Shown here: piece after piece, positions 38,154-48,312 of the stretch
Layout of the letters: the number at the start of each line of letters is the position of its first letter
Position numbering within the stretch: position 1 is the stretch's first letter
Assembly: GCF_963966145.1 (NCBI RefSeq)
Contig: NC_091048.1
Span: forward strand, 9,052,001 to 9,116,000
Direction: 5' to 3'
DNA: 64,000 bases
Source: Tenebrio molitor
Taxonomy: Eukaryota > Arthropoda > Insecta > Coleoptera > Tenebrionidae
Position numbers and translations under genes: made by a program
The notes under the pieces: generated by a model
Seen by the model: only the letters and a program-made list of their open reading frames with translations
The model's database searches: none
What the model was told of the DNA's origin: nothing

Positions 38154-39376
38154 CTCGGTACTACAAAATTCAGCAAATTGCCTCAACAGAACTACAATGT
38201 GTTTTATTTTGTTACTGCGTTCCCAAGTGTAAAAAATTACATTTATTCTTACGATAACTGTAAAATTATTCTCTTTTTTTGCATCCCCTACTTGACAGAA
38301 ACTTGACATTACGTACGGGCAGTTTAGATGCAAATTGATGTAAGAAATAACCTAACATACTTGTATTTGTTTGTTTGACGCTGAAAAAATGCCAGAATAA
38401 GAAGTTTTCTCAGCCAAGATTATTTTTGGTCCAAAGAAAAATATTAAAAAGCTTTTAATGTCATCATCGTCAACATTTGTTTATTCGTAACAACAAATAA
38501 TTTATTTACAAAAAAATACATAAAAAAATCAAAAGTGAAATTTCTAAGAAATCTTGTTTTTGTGTATTTTTTAAATGACTGTCCACTCTATGATGGGATT
38601 TTTGCAAAGATTATTACGTTATTGTTCTTTCCAAATCTCGCTGTTAGTAGGATGTAGATTGCACCGAAAGTTTCTACATTCTAATACATAGGTGCAATAA
38701 ATTTAATTAAAAAGAAATATATATCTACTTTCATTTTTGTCATCCAAAATATCATTCAATTCAACACAATCCAAATAATAATTAAATTCTGTTGAAGTTA
38801 TTGCACAAACAATAAAAACAAAAAACAAAAAACAGTCACATGGTGTCCGATCAAGACTGTAAGGTGGATATCTTAATAGTTTTTAATCCTGAGGCCTTGA
38901 AAGAGGCCTCAGAGTCAGACAAGGCATTAGAGTGGTGTAAAACAAGCTTACTTTTGGAAGCTGTAAACTACACTTTTCAAACACCTTTAGGGGTCTTCCT
39001 GTATTATGCAAGAATTGCAAGGGGTTTACATTTCGAGAAAAAAAAGCAATTATAAGTACTTCTAAATTGCTTAACTTTCACTAGATTTGGCTTTTGCTGA
39101 TTCTGTCAGGGCAGGCTCCAACCTTTCCAGTCGACGAGGCCAAGTTTTTCTGAAGCCAAAGTGGCCGAACAAGATGTTAATAGGAATTACTCCAATCTCC
39201 GAAATTCAAATTGGTCATTCTTCATATCCATCTTCACTGAGTGAAACCCTTTCAAAATAACATTCATTGCTCTTATACTGTTCTTTCAGAAGATGTTTCA
39301 TTGTTAAAAGCAAAACGGAACATTTGGAAACATTGTTTCGACGTAAGAAATCTTTTTGAATCACTATAAATCATGG
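38154..39376. other. AT-rich intronic DNA with one short unexplained frame
   Basis: A 71-codon ATG frame at 38840-39055 (plus strand) begins MVSDQDCKVDILIVFNPEA and follows an AAAAAC-rich tract. It resembles no family I know. A CTGAGGCC..GAGGCCTCAG palindrome lies within it. I do not call it a gene. Confidence 0.35.
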
Positions 39377-39547
39377 TATCGGGTGTTCATTTAAATTTCT
39401 CCTCAAGGTTGGTGCCGAAGAGTCGATTGTGAATGCACCACGGATTACGGATCACGGATCAGCTATTTAAATCTAACCCCACTTTTTGTGTTGTTTGTAT
39501 TTTTACTGTGCAGACTGAGTGGTGCGTTCACAATCGGCTCCTCAAAG
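39377..39547 (+). mobile_element. MITE family 2, copy 2 (right end lost)
   Basis: It matches copy 1 from TATCGGGTGTTCATTTAAAT through GTGCGTTCACAATCG(G/A)CTC and then stops matching, so the right terminal repeat is missing. Confidence 0.83.
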
Positions 39548-42012
39548 TTTAATTCTATAGATGCAATTGATATATTGGTTTATAGAAATTCTTTGCAAAA
39601 TTTATCCTGTACAATTTATATTAATTACAATACATTAAAATAGGAATTCTGTTGCAAAATAATTTTTCAAAATATTCTTAATAGAAAAATATTTCTTAGA
39701 AATTATTTATATGATACTTGGACGAGTTGGACGATATTTCTACCTAGAGATAAAATATGTGCAAAGTTACACATATTTCCAAAACAGCATCGAAGTAATA
39801 GGTCTTGCATTTTTGCAACAGTTATCATGAATGAAAAAATATTCCATAAAAACTGTCACACAGAAGGCCACTTTTTTAAAAGTTTTGAGAATAATACTGT
39901 CAGAATTAATTTATTTCGAACAAGATTTTCCGACCTCTTCACTATACTGCCTTATGGAAAATGGCAGAAAAAAGAGAAAGGAAAAAATGTATAAACAATA
40001 TTTATTACATATTTTTTATAATTATAACTTCCTTGACTTATTTATCTTCATTGTTTTCTTTATTTAAAACTAACTTTTATGACGAATTTGCATTAGTGAT
40101 AAATTTGTCATGACTTCTTCAAAACCATAAATAAAAGCACATTAAATGAGTCAACTAAAATTAATCAACTTTGGAAGACACATAAAGGTGACTAATTCTT
40201 GTAATTTCAAAACCAACAACGTTCAATGATCAGAAGTAGTAAAGGAGTCCTCTGTGGGTATTAGTTAGAAAAAAATCAAACATAGATAAATGTGCTGTCA
40301 TTTATTTTTGTGACCCTTATTACGTACGTCCATTAAATTTTACGTCAATTGACGCAATAAATTACGGGATTATCCGAGGAAAATCAAAAACGCCAACGAT
40401 ATTTCGTATGATTAACACCCAAGTCTCACCGGACAGCTGTCATCTTCCCGGAGTTAAAATTATTTTCAACAGTGGAACCGATCGTCGACCAATTAAAGCG
40501 ACGATTTTCCACCGGGCCAATTTAATCAAAGTAATTCGAGTCTGACAGGTTGGACCCTTGGAGTCGACCAGTGCCCATTGTTCTCGTCACGTGATACCGT
40601 AATGGTCGTAAACAAATCCGACTGGAGAATAAAAATCCAGATTAATTCTATAAATTTCGAGATGGTTAAAATTACAGAGCGGTTGTGTTCCAACTCGGCT
40701 GACAAAACGTCTGGCTACGCCCATACCGCAAACTCCGAACGGCCACGGATTTACGAAAGCAGGACTCCGTAGACGTCAATCTGCGAATGCATCACCTCCA
40801 CTTCTCCATTACCGATGCAGCTTTCAGGAATGGAAGTTTGCCAACGGCGCTGCAGAATGAAACTGTGCGATATTTCGCGTATTTTTATTATTAAGACGAT
40901 TTCCCCGCTTCTTTATTGAGGAGGCAAATTTCCATCGAGCGGGAACTTCGACGAACTCACCATCGACGAAACAGACGAAAGGTGAGAGGCGGAACAGTTT
41001 ATAGTTGGCAATTTCGCCGCTATAGTTGAGGTAGTTCAAGTAGGTACACATTGTCACCGAATGAACAGACAGGTGTCGGGAGATTCCTCCCCTTATTATC
41101 TCCCAGTTTTATGAGCCAACTAACTTGGGGGCTCCAGACGTGTAATTAGACGTTGGTTTGTCGTGATTTGCCGCGAATTGAGGCCAATCCTGATGAGGAA
41201 AAATCGCCTCCGGACGCACGATACGGAATCCAAAGAAAATCTAGCTAAAAATAGTAGATACCGGGCTTATTTGAGGTGGCGGAAACGTGTTAAAAATTAT
41301 GGTTTTAGAAATTACTAAAGCGTCTTGAAAATGGCATTTGCGTGCCTTGGCAAGAAAATCGAAACAGGAATTTTTAATGAAAGATTTTAGGTTGGCGGCA
41401 CTGAGTGTCAAAGTCATGTAGAGGCTGAGGGGGTTATCAGACTTACGGGCGGGCGGCCACCAGGTCGACAACTCTCATGGACAACTGGTGACGGTTTAGG
41501 AATAACAGCGACGACGGATCTTTTATGTTGGCAATGCAAAAAAAGCAAAGAAAAATAAATTCCCTATCCGTTAATATTTTAACAAAAATTATTGTCTTTT
41601 GCTTTAAATAAATTCTCAGCCGAATTTTTTTTGTGTATTTCAAGGCCAGAAACTGTTTTGCAAGTGCTCGCGCCTGTGGCGCCTCGGCTAACGCCTCTGC
41701 ATGTGCAGTAATTGCCGAAAATGTTTTTTTTTTATATTATCTTAGTAGCTGCAATGTTTTATCTCCATTTTTATTCCCCTAAGGGTGAAAGTAATTGTAG
41801 TTTAAATATGTGGCGTATGTGAACGTTAAATAAATATTTAAACGAGCCCATATCTTAGTGTGTGGAAGTCAAAAAAGCGTTGGATGATTTCACGGCGTTT
41901 GACATTCCGTGCTTGTGGGAGGACCGGGTAGGGGGAACCCAGAGGGCGCCAAGGCCTCATTTACTATACATTAAGCCGATATATTGTTCCTCCTGCGAAT
42001 ATATTCCCTCAC
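39548..42012. other. 5' part of intron 1: candidate regulatory DNA
   Basis: GC-richer and repeat-poor from about 40.3 kb up to the exon 1 donor. Strong isolated donor-like words occur, such as GATG|GTGAGTTCG near 40958 on the minus strand, but none with a paired acceptor. No coding exon was recognised. Confidence 0.4.
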
Positions 42013-42052
42013 CGGCCGATTGTATCTCAGCTATCTGGGATTCCTGCAGCAT
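42013..42052 (-). CDS. tio/tsh: Teashirt/Tiptop exon 1, start codon and 13 residues
   Basis: The reading frame is MLQESQIAEIQSA plus one base (G), followed by the donor GCCG|GTGAGGG. That single base joins the two bases that open exon 2 to make a Gly codon, so the protein continues ...QSAGEGGEEG.... An in-frame TGA sits 21 nt upstream of the ATG, so this is the first Met after a stop unless a splice intervenes. From memory, Drosophila Tsh also begins with M-L-x-E and a short helical peptide, which supports the call. The ATG context (CTGT before it) is not strong. Alternative M-L-Q starts at about 11.09 kb and 11.93 kb have weaker or wrong-phase donors. An RNA read crossing this junction would settle it. 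Confidence 0.72.
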
Positions 42053-44410
42053 ACAGATCGCCTGTTCTGTTCAGGAGTCGATTTTTTATGGGCACAGGTA
42101 ATGTTCCGACGTGGATATTGCCGCAGAATAAACCCCACCTATTTGCATCCAGACGGATCTCGGGAGACATTTGGAAAATATGCAATTAAACCGAAACGAT
42201 AGTTAAAACGATTATTATGTTACATTAAAAATCGTTAATGTGGTAGCAGAACCGGTATCCGATTAGTGGGATTTCTAAAATTTTTTTCGTACCGTGATTT
42301 ATTTCGGTATTTCTCAAAGTGGTATTTTAAATACTGATTTATGGACTTGTTGGATTTCCAACGTCAAACTGATGGACGAGTCATCGATTTTAATTAATAA
42401 ACCAGACGAATAAATCTCGTAAACATCACGGGTCGCGTCAAGAAACAAACACCAACGTATCCTCCTCGATGTCCTACAAAAAGTTCAAAATGCCCGTGGA
42501 AAACTTTCTGGAAAACGCTCCAACCTTCCACCGTCATCGTCGACAATGTGGATCGATCGTGAGTCGTTCAATTAAATCGGTCCTCCACCGGAAATTGTCA
42601 AAAATCAATCACGACTCGTCCTTCGATTGAATGATTTATATCAATTATTATAACAGCTCTGTCAATTAAGAAATTGACACGGTCCCGCTGAAGATCAATT
42701 AAAATTATTGTTAACCATCACCTCTAACGAACGTTGGAAAAACGGTGTGTCGGGGACTTGGTGATGAATGACCCTATATACACCTGTGTGAATATCAAGC
42801 GCTTTCGCTGGAATGGCCGTAATTTATATAGCCATTTCCATCAAACAATGCTTCTTCATATTGGATTGATTTACCGTGGATTGACCATATGATCGCTCCG
42901 GTTTACGTGGATAAATGGGATCATTACTTCGCCATTTTAACTCGAAAACAATTCAAATTGGGACGTCCCAGCCTTGATCTCCTATAATGCCACCAGCTAT
43001 AACCGACCGGCCAAAATATCACTGGAACTCGTCGAGATTTAAGCGAACCAGATCTGAGCAAAGATCACAGATCGATCACTTCTCAAGCGAAATTACCTCA
43101 ACACTCCACCAAGAAACATAAGCGTTAACAGGTGCCTCTTGTTTAACTCTCTTTTACGACCTCATTAATGTCCACACTCAAAATTTCAAAGTGAAACGTC
43201 TTCATTTTTGGTAAACGGTAGTTAACTTTTAATTGCCAATTACCACATCACAAGTTGCCCAAATGTTGTTCAATTTTCAAAAAAATCTCAAAGGACACTA
43301 CTGAAAAGATAAATAATCTGCGTTGGTAGTTGTTACTTAAAAATACATCTGGATAACTTTGTTACGCACAATATTAGGTAAAAAGGACTTTAGTAAAAGT
43401 TTTGGCCCACGCTATGTCAGAACCAGTGGTAATTAAAACGGTAATTCAGTTATCTCGTAGAGCTAATGATATTAATTAAGCAACTGTTAGACCATAACAT
43501 AAATCGGCGATGATAAATTTGGAAAAGCTCGATTTAACAAATTTATCCATTTTCTAGATACTAAATCAACAGTAAAGAAATCATAAAATTGTCTATTGCT
43601 TTTCTATAGTATTATCTTATGATTTGCAAACGAATTTAATGTCTCCAGATGGTAACGCTCATCTACATCATCTTACCCTAGCCATAAAGCTTGCCATACC
43701 TCAAACCAATCCATAACGAATCAGATGTGGAAAGAAAACATCGCAACTGAATAAACAGAAAAACCTAAAATATTCTACCTCGAACCTAAACCTAAAATTG
43801 GATTATTTTCCACTGTACTAAATTTGATAAATTTAGAAAGAGAAGAAATCAGAAGGATCATTTACATTGCATTTTGTATTAAAATTTGGCACAATGTTGC
43901 AAACAGATTTATTAAAATTATTGATCAAAATTACTGCTCGTTTCTCATGATGCTTCAGAGCGATGACATCTTAAAATGTGCAGTAAAGTAAACCGCCAAT
44001 AATTATAGAACGGAAGACACATTATTTTTAGAGGTCCTAAAGTAGTCCAATGCACAAATTGTACATTTTTCCCATCAAATAAGAAAAATTGTCAAGTAAT
44101 AACTTAGTCCCCGTGCAGCGACCGGGGATCTTGTTCAGATATTTACGATGCAGCAAACGACTTACACCTGTTTTATTAAATGAGATTATTATTGAGGAAG
44201 CACAATATTATAAATTCAACATATTCAGATTAAACTCAGTAAGTTAGAAAGTTGGCGACATATTTCTCTGATAAATAATGTGGGACCGTATTTAATTCTG
44301 ACTTGCGCCGCGTTTCGGTGGGACTTACAGAGGGAAAATCGAACATGCTACATTTGGGCAGGTGATGCTATTTTGACCAACCGAAATAGTATATTAAGTA
44401 TAAAGAACGG
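42053..44410. other. tio/tsh: upstream flank of exon 1: 5' UTR or promoter-proximal DNA, boundary unknown
   Basis: The immediate upstream segment on the gene strand contains an in-frame TGA and CATAAAAA, but no clear initiator or TATA pair. The GC-richer region extends to about 42.9 kb and may be regulatory. The remainder is AT-rich without recognised genes. Confidence 0.4.
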
Positions 44411-44498
44411 TAATGACAATGTACGGATCGAAGACAATTGTTTGGAGGAGGAGCTTGCGACGACTCCAATATTGTCTGAGATCCGTACATTGTCATTA
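44411..44498 (+). ncRNA. candidate pre-miRNA-like hairpin (88 nt)
   Basis: The outer 19 nt (TAATGACAATGTACGGATC) pair perfectly with the last 19 nt. After a small internal loop, ACAAT pairs with ATTGT and TTGGAG with CTCCAA, leaving a terminal loop of roughly 15-20 nt. Size, stem length and small bulges fit an animal pre-miRNA. The strand is ambiguous because the complement folds equally. A decayed inverted repeat of a transposon is the main alternative. I do not recognise it as a known miRNA. Confidence 0.4.
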
Positions 44499-44709
44499 AC
44501 GTTCGTCATGCTTATGAGATTTTTTGCGCGATTGAATATTTATTACAAAACATTCCTAACTAGAATGCAATGCGATACGACGCCCTTCACATCGTGTTGC
44601 CACAATGTCGATTTTTGTATCGCGTTTCTAAGGGAATCTGCAAACAACTACCGCCATTGCAGTTTTTGTGCGCAGATATCGTCAGTTGTGTTGAAAAACA
44701 AGCAGTAAA

Positions 44710-45400
44710 ATGAGTGATATTAGTGATTCCGAAAACGAAGTGGATATTGTAGAAGAAACTTTGAATGTGGGGTGCGTCACAAATAAAGAATTTTTGAAAC
44801 TAACGACCTCAACGTGTAATTATGAAGACAAGGAAAATTTGGGGTATGAAAATTTTGATAATACTAATGTCGCGGCAAGTTCGCTAATATTATTTTATTA
44901 CAGCGGCAAGGAATGCCGACCACAAGAGCCATGTGAGTTTCCAGAAAGTGCTAACATCTTGTCTTCAACTTCTGTCTACATAAATCAAGAATTTTCGAAA
45001 CCAGCGAACTCAATATGTATTCAAGAAGACAAGTAAAATCCGGGGTATGAACATTTTGACAATTCTAATGTCACGGCAAGTCTGTTAACAAAATTATTTC
45101 ATTGCAGCGGCAAGGTAGGCCGACTACAAGAGCCGTGCGAGTTTCCAGATAGTGCTAACATCTTGTCTTCAACTTCCGTCTACATAAATGAAGAATTATT
45201 TTCGAAACCAACAACCTCAATGTGTACCTAATCAAGAAGACAAGGAAAATGCGGGGTATGAAAATTTTGACAATGCCAATGTCGCGGCAAGTTTGCTAAT
45301 GCTTTTTCATTGCAGCGCCAAGGAAAGCCGACTACAAGAGCTCTATGAGTTTCCAGAAAGTGCCCCCACATCTTGGCTTCAACTTCTGTCTACATAAAAA
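44710..45400 (+). pseudogene. tandemly repeated coding-like module, three units, probably decayed
   Basis: An ATG frame of 108 codons (MSDISDSENEVDIVEE...) enters the first of three imperfect units of about 200 bp. Each carries ED(K)-EN-x-GYENFDN-x-NVAAS, then a GKE/K-x-CR-x-QEP-CEFP-like block, then SANILSSTSVYIN. Unit 1 reads into unit 2 at a GAA-to-TAA nonsense change. Unit 2 has a second stop, and unit 3 has a one-base insertion. In every unit a 60, 60 or 63-nt segment begins GTATGA and ends in a pyrimidine-rich ...CAG, so it could be an intron in phase with the codons. An initiator-like TCAGTT lies about 37 nt before the ATG. The product is unknown. It could instead be part of the neighbouring retroelement read on the other strand. 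Confidence 0.35.
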
Positions 45401-45506
45401 TTATCTTCCTATCCCACCTCCACCCGGCGGCACGGCAATTTTGCCGGAGTACATACACTATTACGGATAATACTATCAAGTAATAGTGCAGTGCTTATCA
45501 ACATAA

Positions 45507-46039
45507 TTACCGGCGTCTCGCCTCCGCATTTTGACTTTTTTGTGTTTTATGTTCTGTGTCAATGTTAAGGAATTTCCTCACGATGTGACATGAGTATAAT
45601 AATATACCTTTTTGAATTTCAACCACCAATGTGTTCTCTAAGTCCAAAATTTTTAAATTTTTAAAAAGAGATTGGGGTACTATTCCTGTTGCTGAAATTA
45701 TAAATGGTAAAATCGAAAGTTTTTCTAAACACCAAAGATTTCTCATTATAATAATCGATTAATTTTGAATAAACTTTGCTTACCGTTCTAGAACACCAAA
45801 AATTACTTACCATCGAGTTTATCGTTAGCAACGAGTAAACAGAGCTTACCATCTTGGAAACAGACGTGGTAAACAACCAAATAGAGTACAATCGCGCAAA
45901 AAAGTTTATTCGAGACCCCTTCAACAAGTTGCAAAAAAATATCAATTTCTTTTTTTTTGACCAAAGTAACTACGTTAAAAATTCTAGGTGCTATTGGGTC
46001 CTTTAATAGTAATATGTAATGGTTAAATTGTGAAGCCAA
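45507..46039 (-). mobile_element. reverse-transcriptase relic (non-LTR retroelement C-terminal tail)
   Basis: The minus-strand frame at 45507-45746 contains LEKLSILPFIISATGIVPQS, then LLYSCHIVRKFLN near its end. The pattern of hydrophobics, ISATG, then HIVRKFL is found near the C-terminus of many insect non-LTR reverse-transcriptase ORFs. Two further overlapping minus frames upstream may be earlier parts separated by frameshifts. No catalytic YxDD box is present. The family is uncertain. Confidence 0.45.
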
Positions 46040-46094
46040 GCAACGTTGGCAGTGTTCAGAATTTAAATGGGTGACCGCGGGGAGTTATTGCGTT
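46031..46094 (+). repeat. 5S-rRNA-like fragment, copy 3
   Basis: GAAGCCAAGCAACGTTGGCAG, later ATGGGTGACCGCGGGG, follows the order of 5S rRNA (AAGCAACGTCGGGC...GGATGGGTGACCGC). It is more diverged than copy 1 in the middle, but it retains the GGGTGACCGC block that copies 1 and 2 have altered. Confidence 0.5.
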
Positions 46095-47820
46095 CTGTGG
46101 TGTCACAGCTTCATTAAATACACTCTGATGTGGATGTCATGTGAAAAGTGGGCATAATGCGAAATAAATGATAATTTAAAAAGTAGTGTTTTCAAATCAA
46201 TTATCATTACATCCGGCCTCGACGCTGTGCCCCCTTTTCTTTACCTTTATTATGTAACTGGGGCCACTAAATGGCATTTAAAAAAATTTGACCTAGTGAC
46301 GTTTGTTTTTGCTTCCGTTACCGTATGGCGTAGCTTTATCAGCTGGTAAACTATAAATGACAAACGTCATTATTCAGCAATTGAAATTATTTTTTGTAAA
46401 AGGAGTTCTTTTAGAACTAACCATTGAGTTTTCCAGATTTTCTTTGTGTTGCATGATGGGTTTTACGAGTGCTTTAAATTAATGATTTCATTTAAAATGA
46501 AGCGATGATTAAAATTAGGTTATATAAATGAAGGAACTGAGAAAGGATACCAACTAAAAAGACGACCTACGTTTGTAATAGTGAGAGAGACCACGACCAG
46601 CTTGACCACTCGATGGTTTGAAACACTGTGCCGTGCAAACCTTACTACGCCACTGATTCTAACGCTAGATATTAGTGTTAAATATGCTTCAGCTAATGGG
46701 AGTTGGTTTTATGTAAATTTCTATATAACAGATAATTTATTTTGACAGATTATTTGAATGTGTTGAATGTGTTAAATTAGTGATTAAATTATTTTTGAAA
46801 CTCTTATCAATATCGTTAGGTTTGTGAGTAAGATAATTTTTAGAAGAAAACAATTAAACATCAGAAAGAGTGTGTTCCGTGAGAAGTCAGTTGACAACCT
46901 GAAGGAGTAAAAAGTCCGAAATGTTGCGCGTCATCCTGACAAAGTGTCGACTTGGTCGCCATTAAATCGTCGTACCCACACGCTGAGCTTGATAGTTCCA
47001 GAACAATAAAATTGATAAAATACTTAAGACCATTAGTGTCACCGGCGTATGAAATGGTACCCTGTGTATGTGTGTGCGCGCCGAAGGTCTTTATTATTAG
47101 TTGGAGCGGTGGCGGAGTTATGGGTGACGGTTTCCGCCCCGGCCGCCTTGATCTATGTGACTATCCGTAATAACGCACCACCGCCGACGTGATTGTCTGG
47201 GAGACGGAGGCGACTATCAATAACAACTTTTACAGTAAAAATGTCACACCGGCGCTCCGTCTCATCCCTGCCATCGGATAACTTCAACCACACGTGCTCA
47301 GGCCGCCGCACCGCCGCCGCCACTCAATCTGGCGAGCGATGTGTTTATAGGACGTTCGGGAGCGACGCCGACTCAGCCACCCCCGCACTATCTGCCGCTC
47401 CCGAGACTTAATGCGAAAATCCGATACGATTCCGGAAGCATTAACCCCTCTAATACACGTGTTTCGAACGCACCACCGAAAAAATAACGGCCGCTCGCGA
47501 GGGGTCCCTGCTCGCCGGGCCATAAAAAAATATGTTTGGAGAACGGTTTTTCCGTAGCGCTGCTACACCTACAACAAGTAATTCCCCGGGAGCGGCACGA
47601 GTTGGCGGCCGGTTTTCATTATTAGACCTGCGGAATCATATCCAGTTAAAACGCCGACCACTACACAACTTACTAAATTGTAAAAACGGGAAGGTCAGTT
47701 TTGTTTCCAGTTTCAACACTTTGTACTCAATAAAAATATATGAAAACAATATCTTTATTCATTTTGGAAATATGAAAGAAAAACTAAACATTTTATGAGT
47801 AACAAGCGATTTAAAAAATC
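46095..47820. other. intergenic/upstream DNA; GC-richer patch, no gene
   Basis: A GC-richer patch runs at about 47.1-47.7 kb. Frames there are Arg/Ser-rich on both strands and composition-driven. Confidence 0.4.
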
Positions 47821-48312
47821 TTTTTTAAGCACCCTTAATTAAAACGGTAATTTTACGTACTCAGAAGCCGACGAAAAGTAACTCTTTTTCGGATGCTGAC
47901 CATGGTCCTATCTGTTGGTCTGTTTAGTAAGTTAGCAACGAAACCGACAAAACCGATAATTGTCCTGTCACCATAAATTATGTAAATAAGTAATTGTATT
48001 GCAAATAGTAAATTTCTAGTTTTGTTGGCAAGCTGATAACAAATACTATTAAAAAAATTGTTAACATGTATTAATAAATTTATCTATTTAAAAAAGTAGA
48101 TAGAAAATAAATTTGTAATTTTTACAATGAGATCTTTTGCTTTGAAGTTCGTGCGGTCGCCTAAAAAATTTAATCTGCACGGCTGCCAAAAAGTGACTTT
48201 TGTCCTCGCCTGTTTTCAAGCCTCGGCTGCACCTCGGCCAGAAAACACAGACTCCGACGAAAAAGATGCACTTTTTGGCCTTGATACACAAATTATGAGT
48301 GGCATTTTTTTG
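47821..48312 (-). repeat. dispersed repeat family R3, copy C (longest)
   Basis: It matches copy A in reverse orientation over nearly its whole length, and copy B over one end. The end near 47821 reads AAGCACCCTTAATTAAAACG in the plus direction. No intact ORF beyond 72 codons. Confidence 0.75.

Larger units (their letters stand above)
7035..42012 (-). other. tio/tsh: intron 1 of teashirt/tiptop (about 35 kb)
   Basis: The intron is bounded by the donor GCCG|GTGAGG and the acceptor TTCGTTGCAG. It holds many transposon remnants, GC-richer islands that may be enhancers, and candidate recursive splice sites at 30868/30869, 26601/26602 and 9998/9999 (see separate entries and findings). No host exon was recognised inside it. 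The span depends on the exon 1 call being right. Confidence 0.7.

Noticed and set aside
41640..41720. Possible fourth copy of repeat R3 (GCCTCGGCTAACGCCTC)
   Set aside because: Only a few words match and they are not collinear with the other copies.
44280..44708. 142-codon plus-strand frame before the tandem module
   Set aside because: It runs straight through the 88-nt hairpin and shows no recognisable domain. The shorter ATG frame at 44710 has better context.
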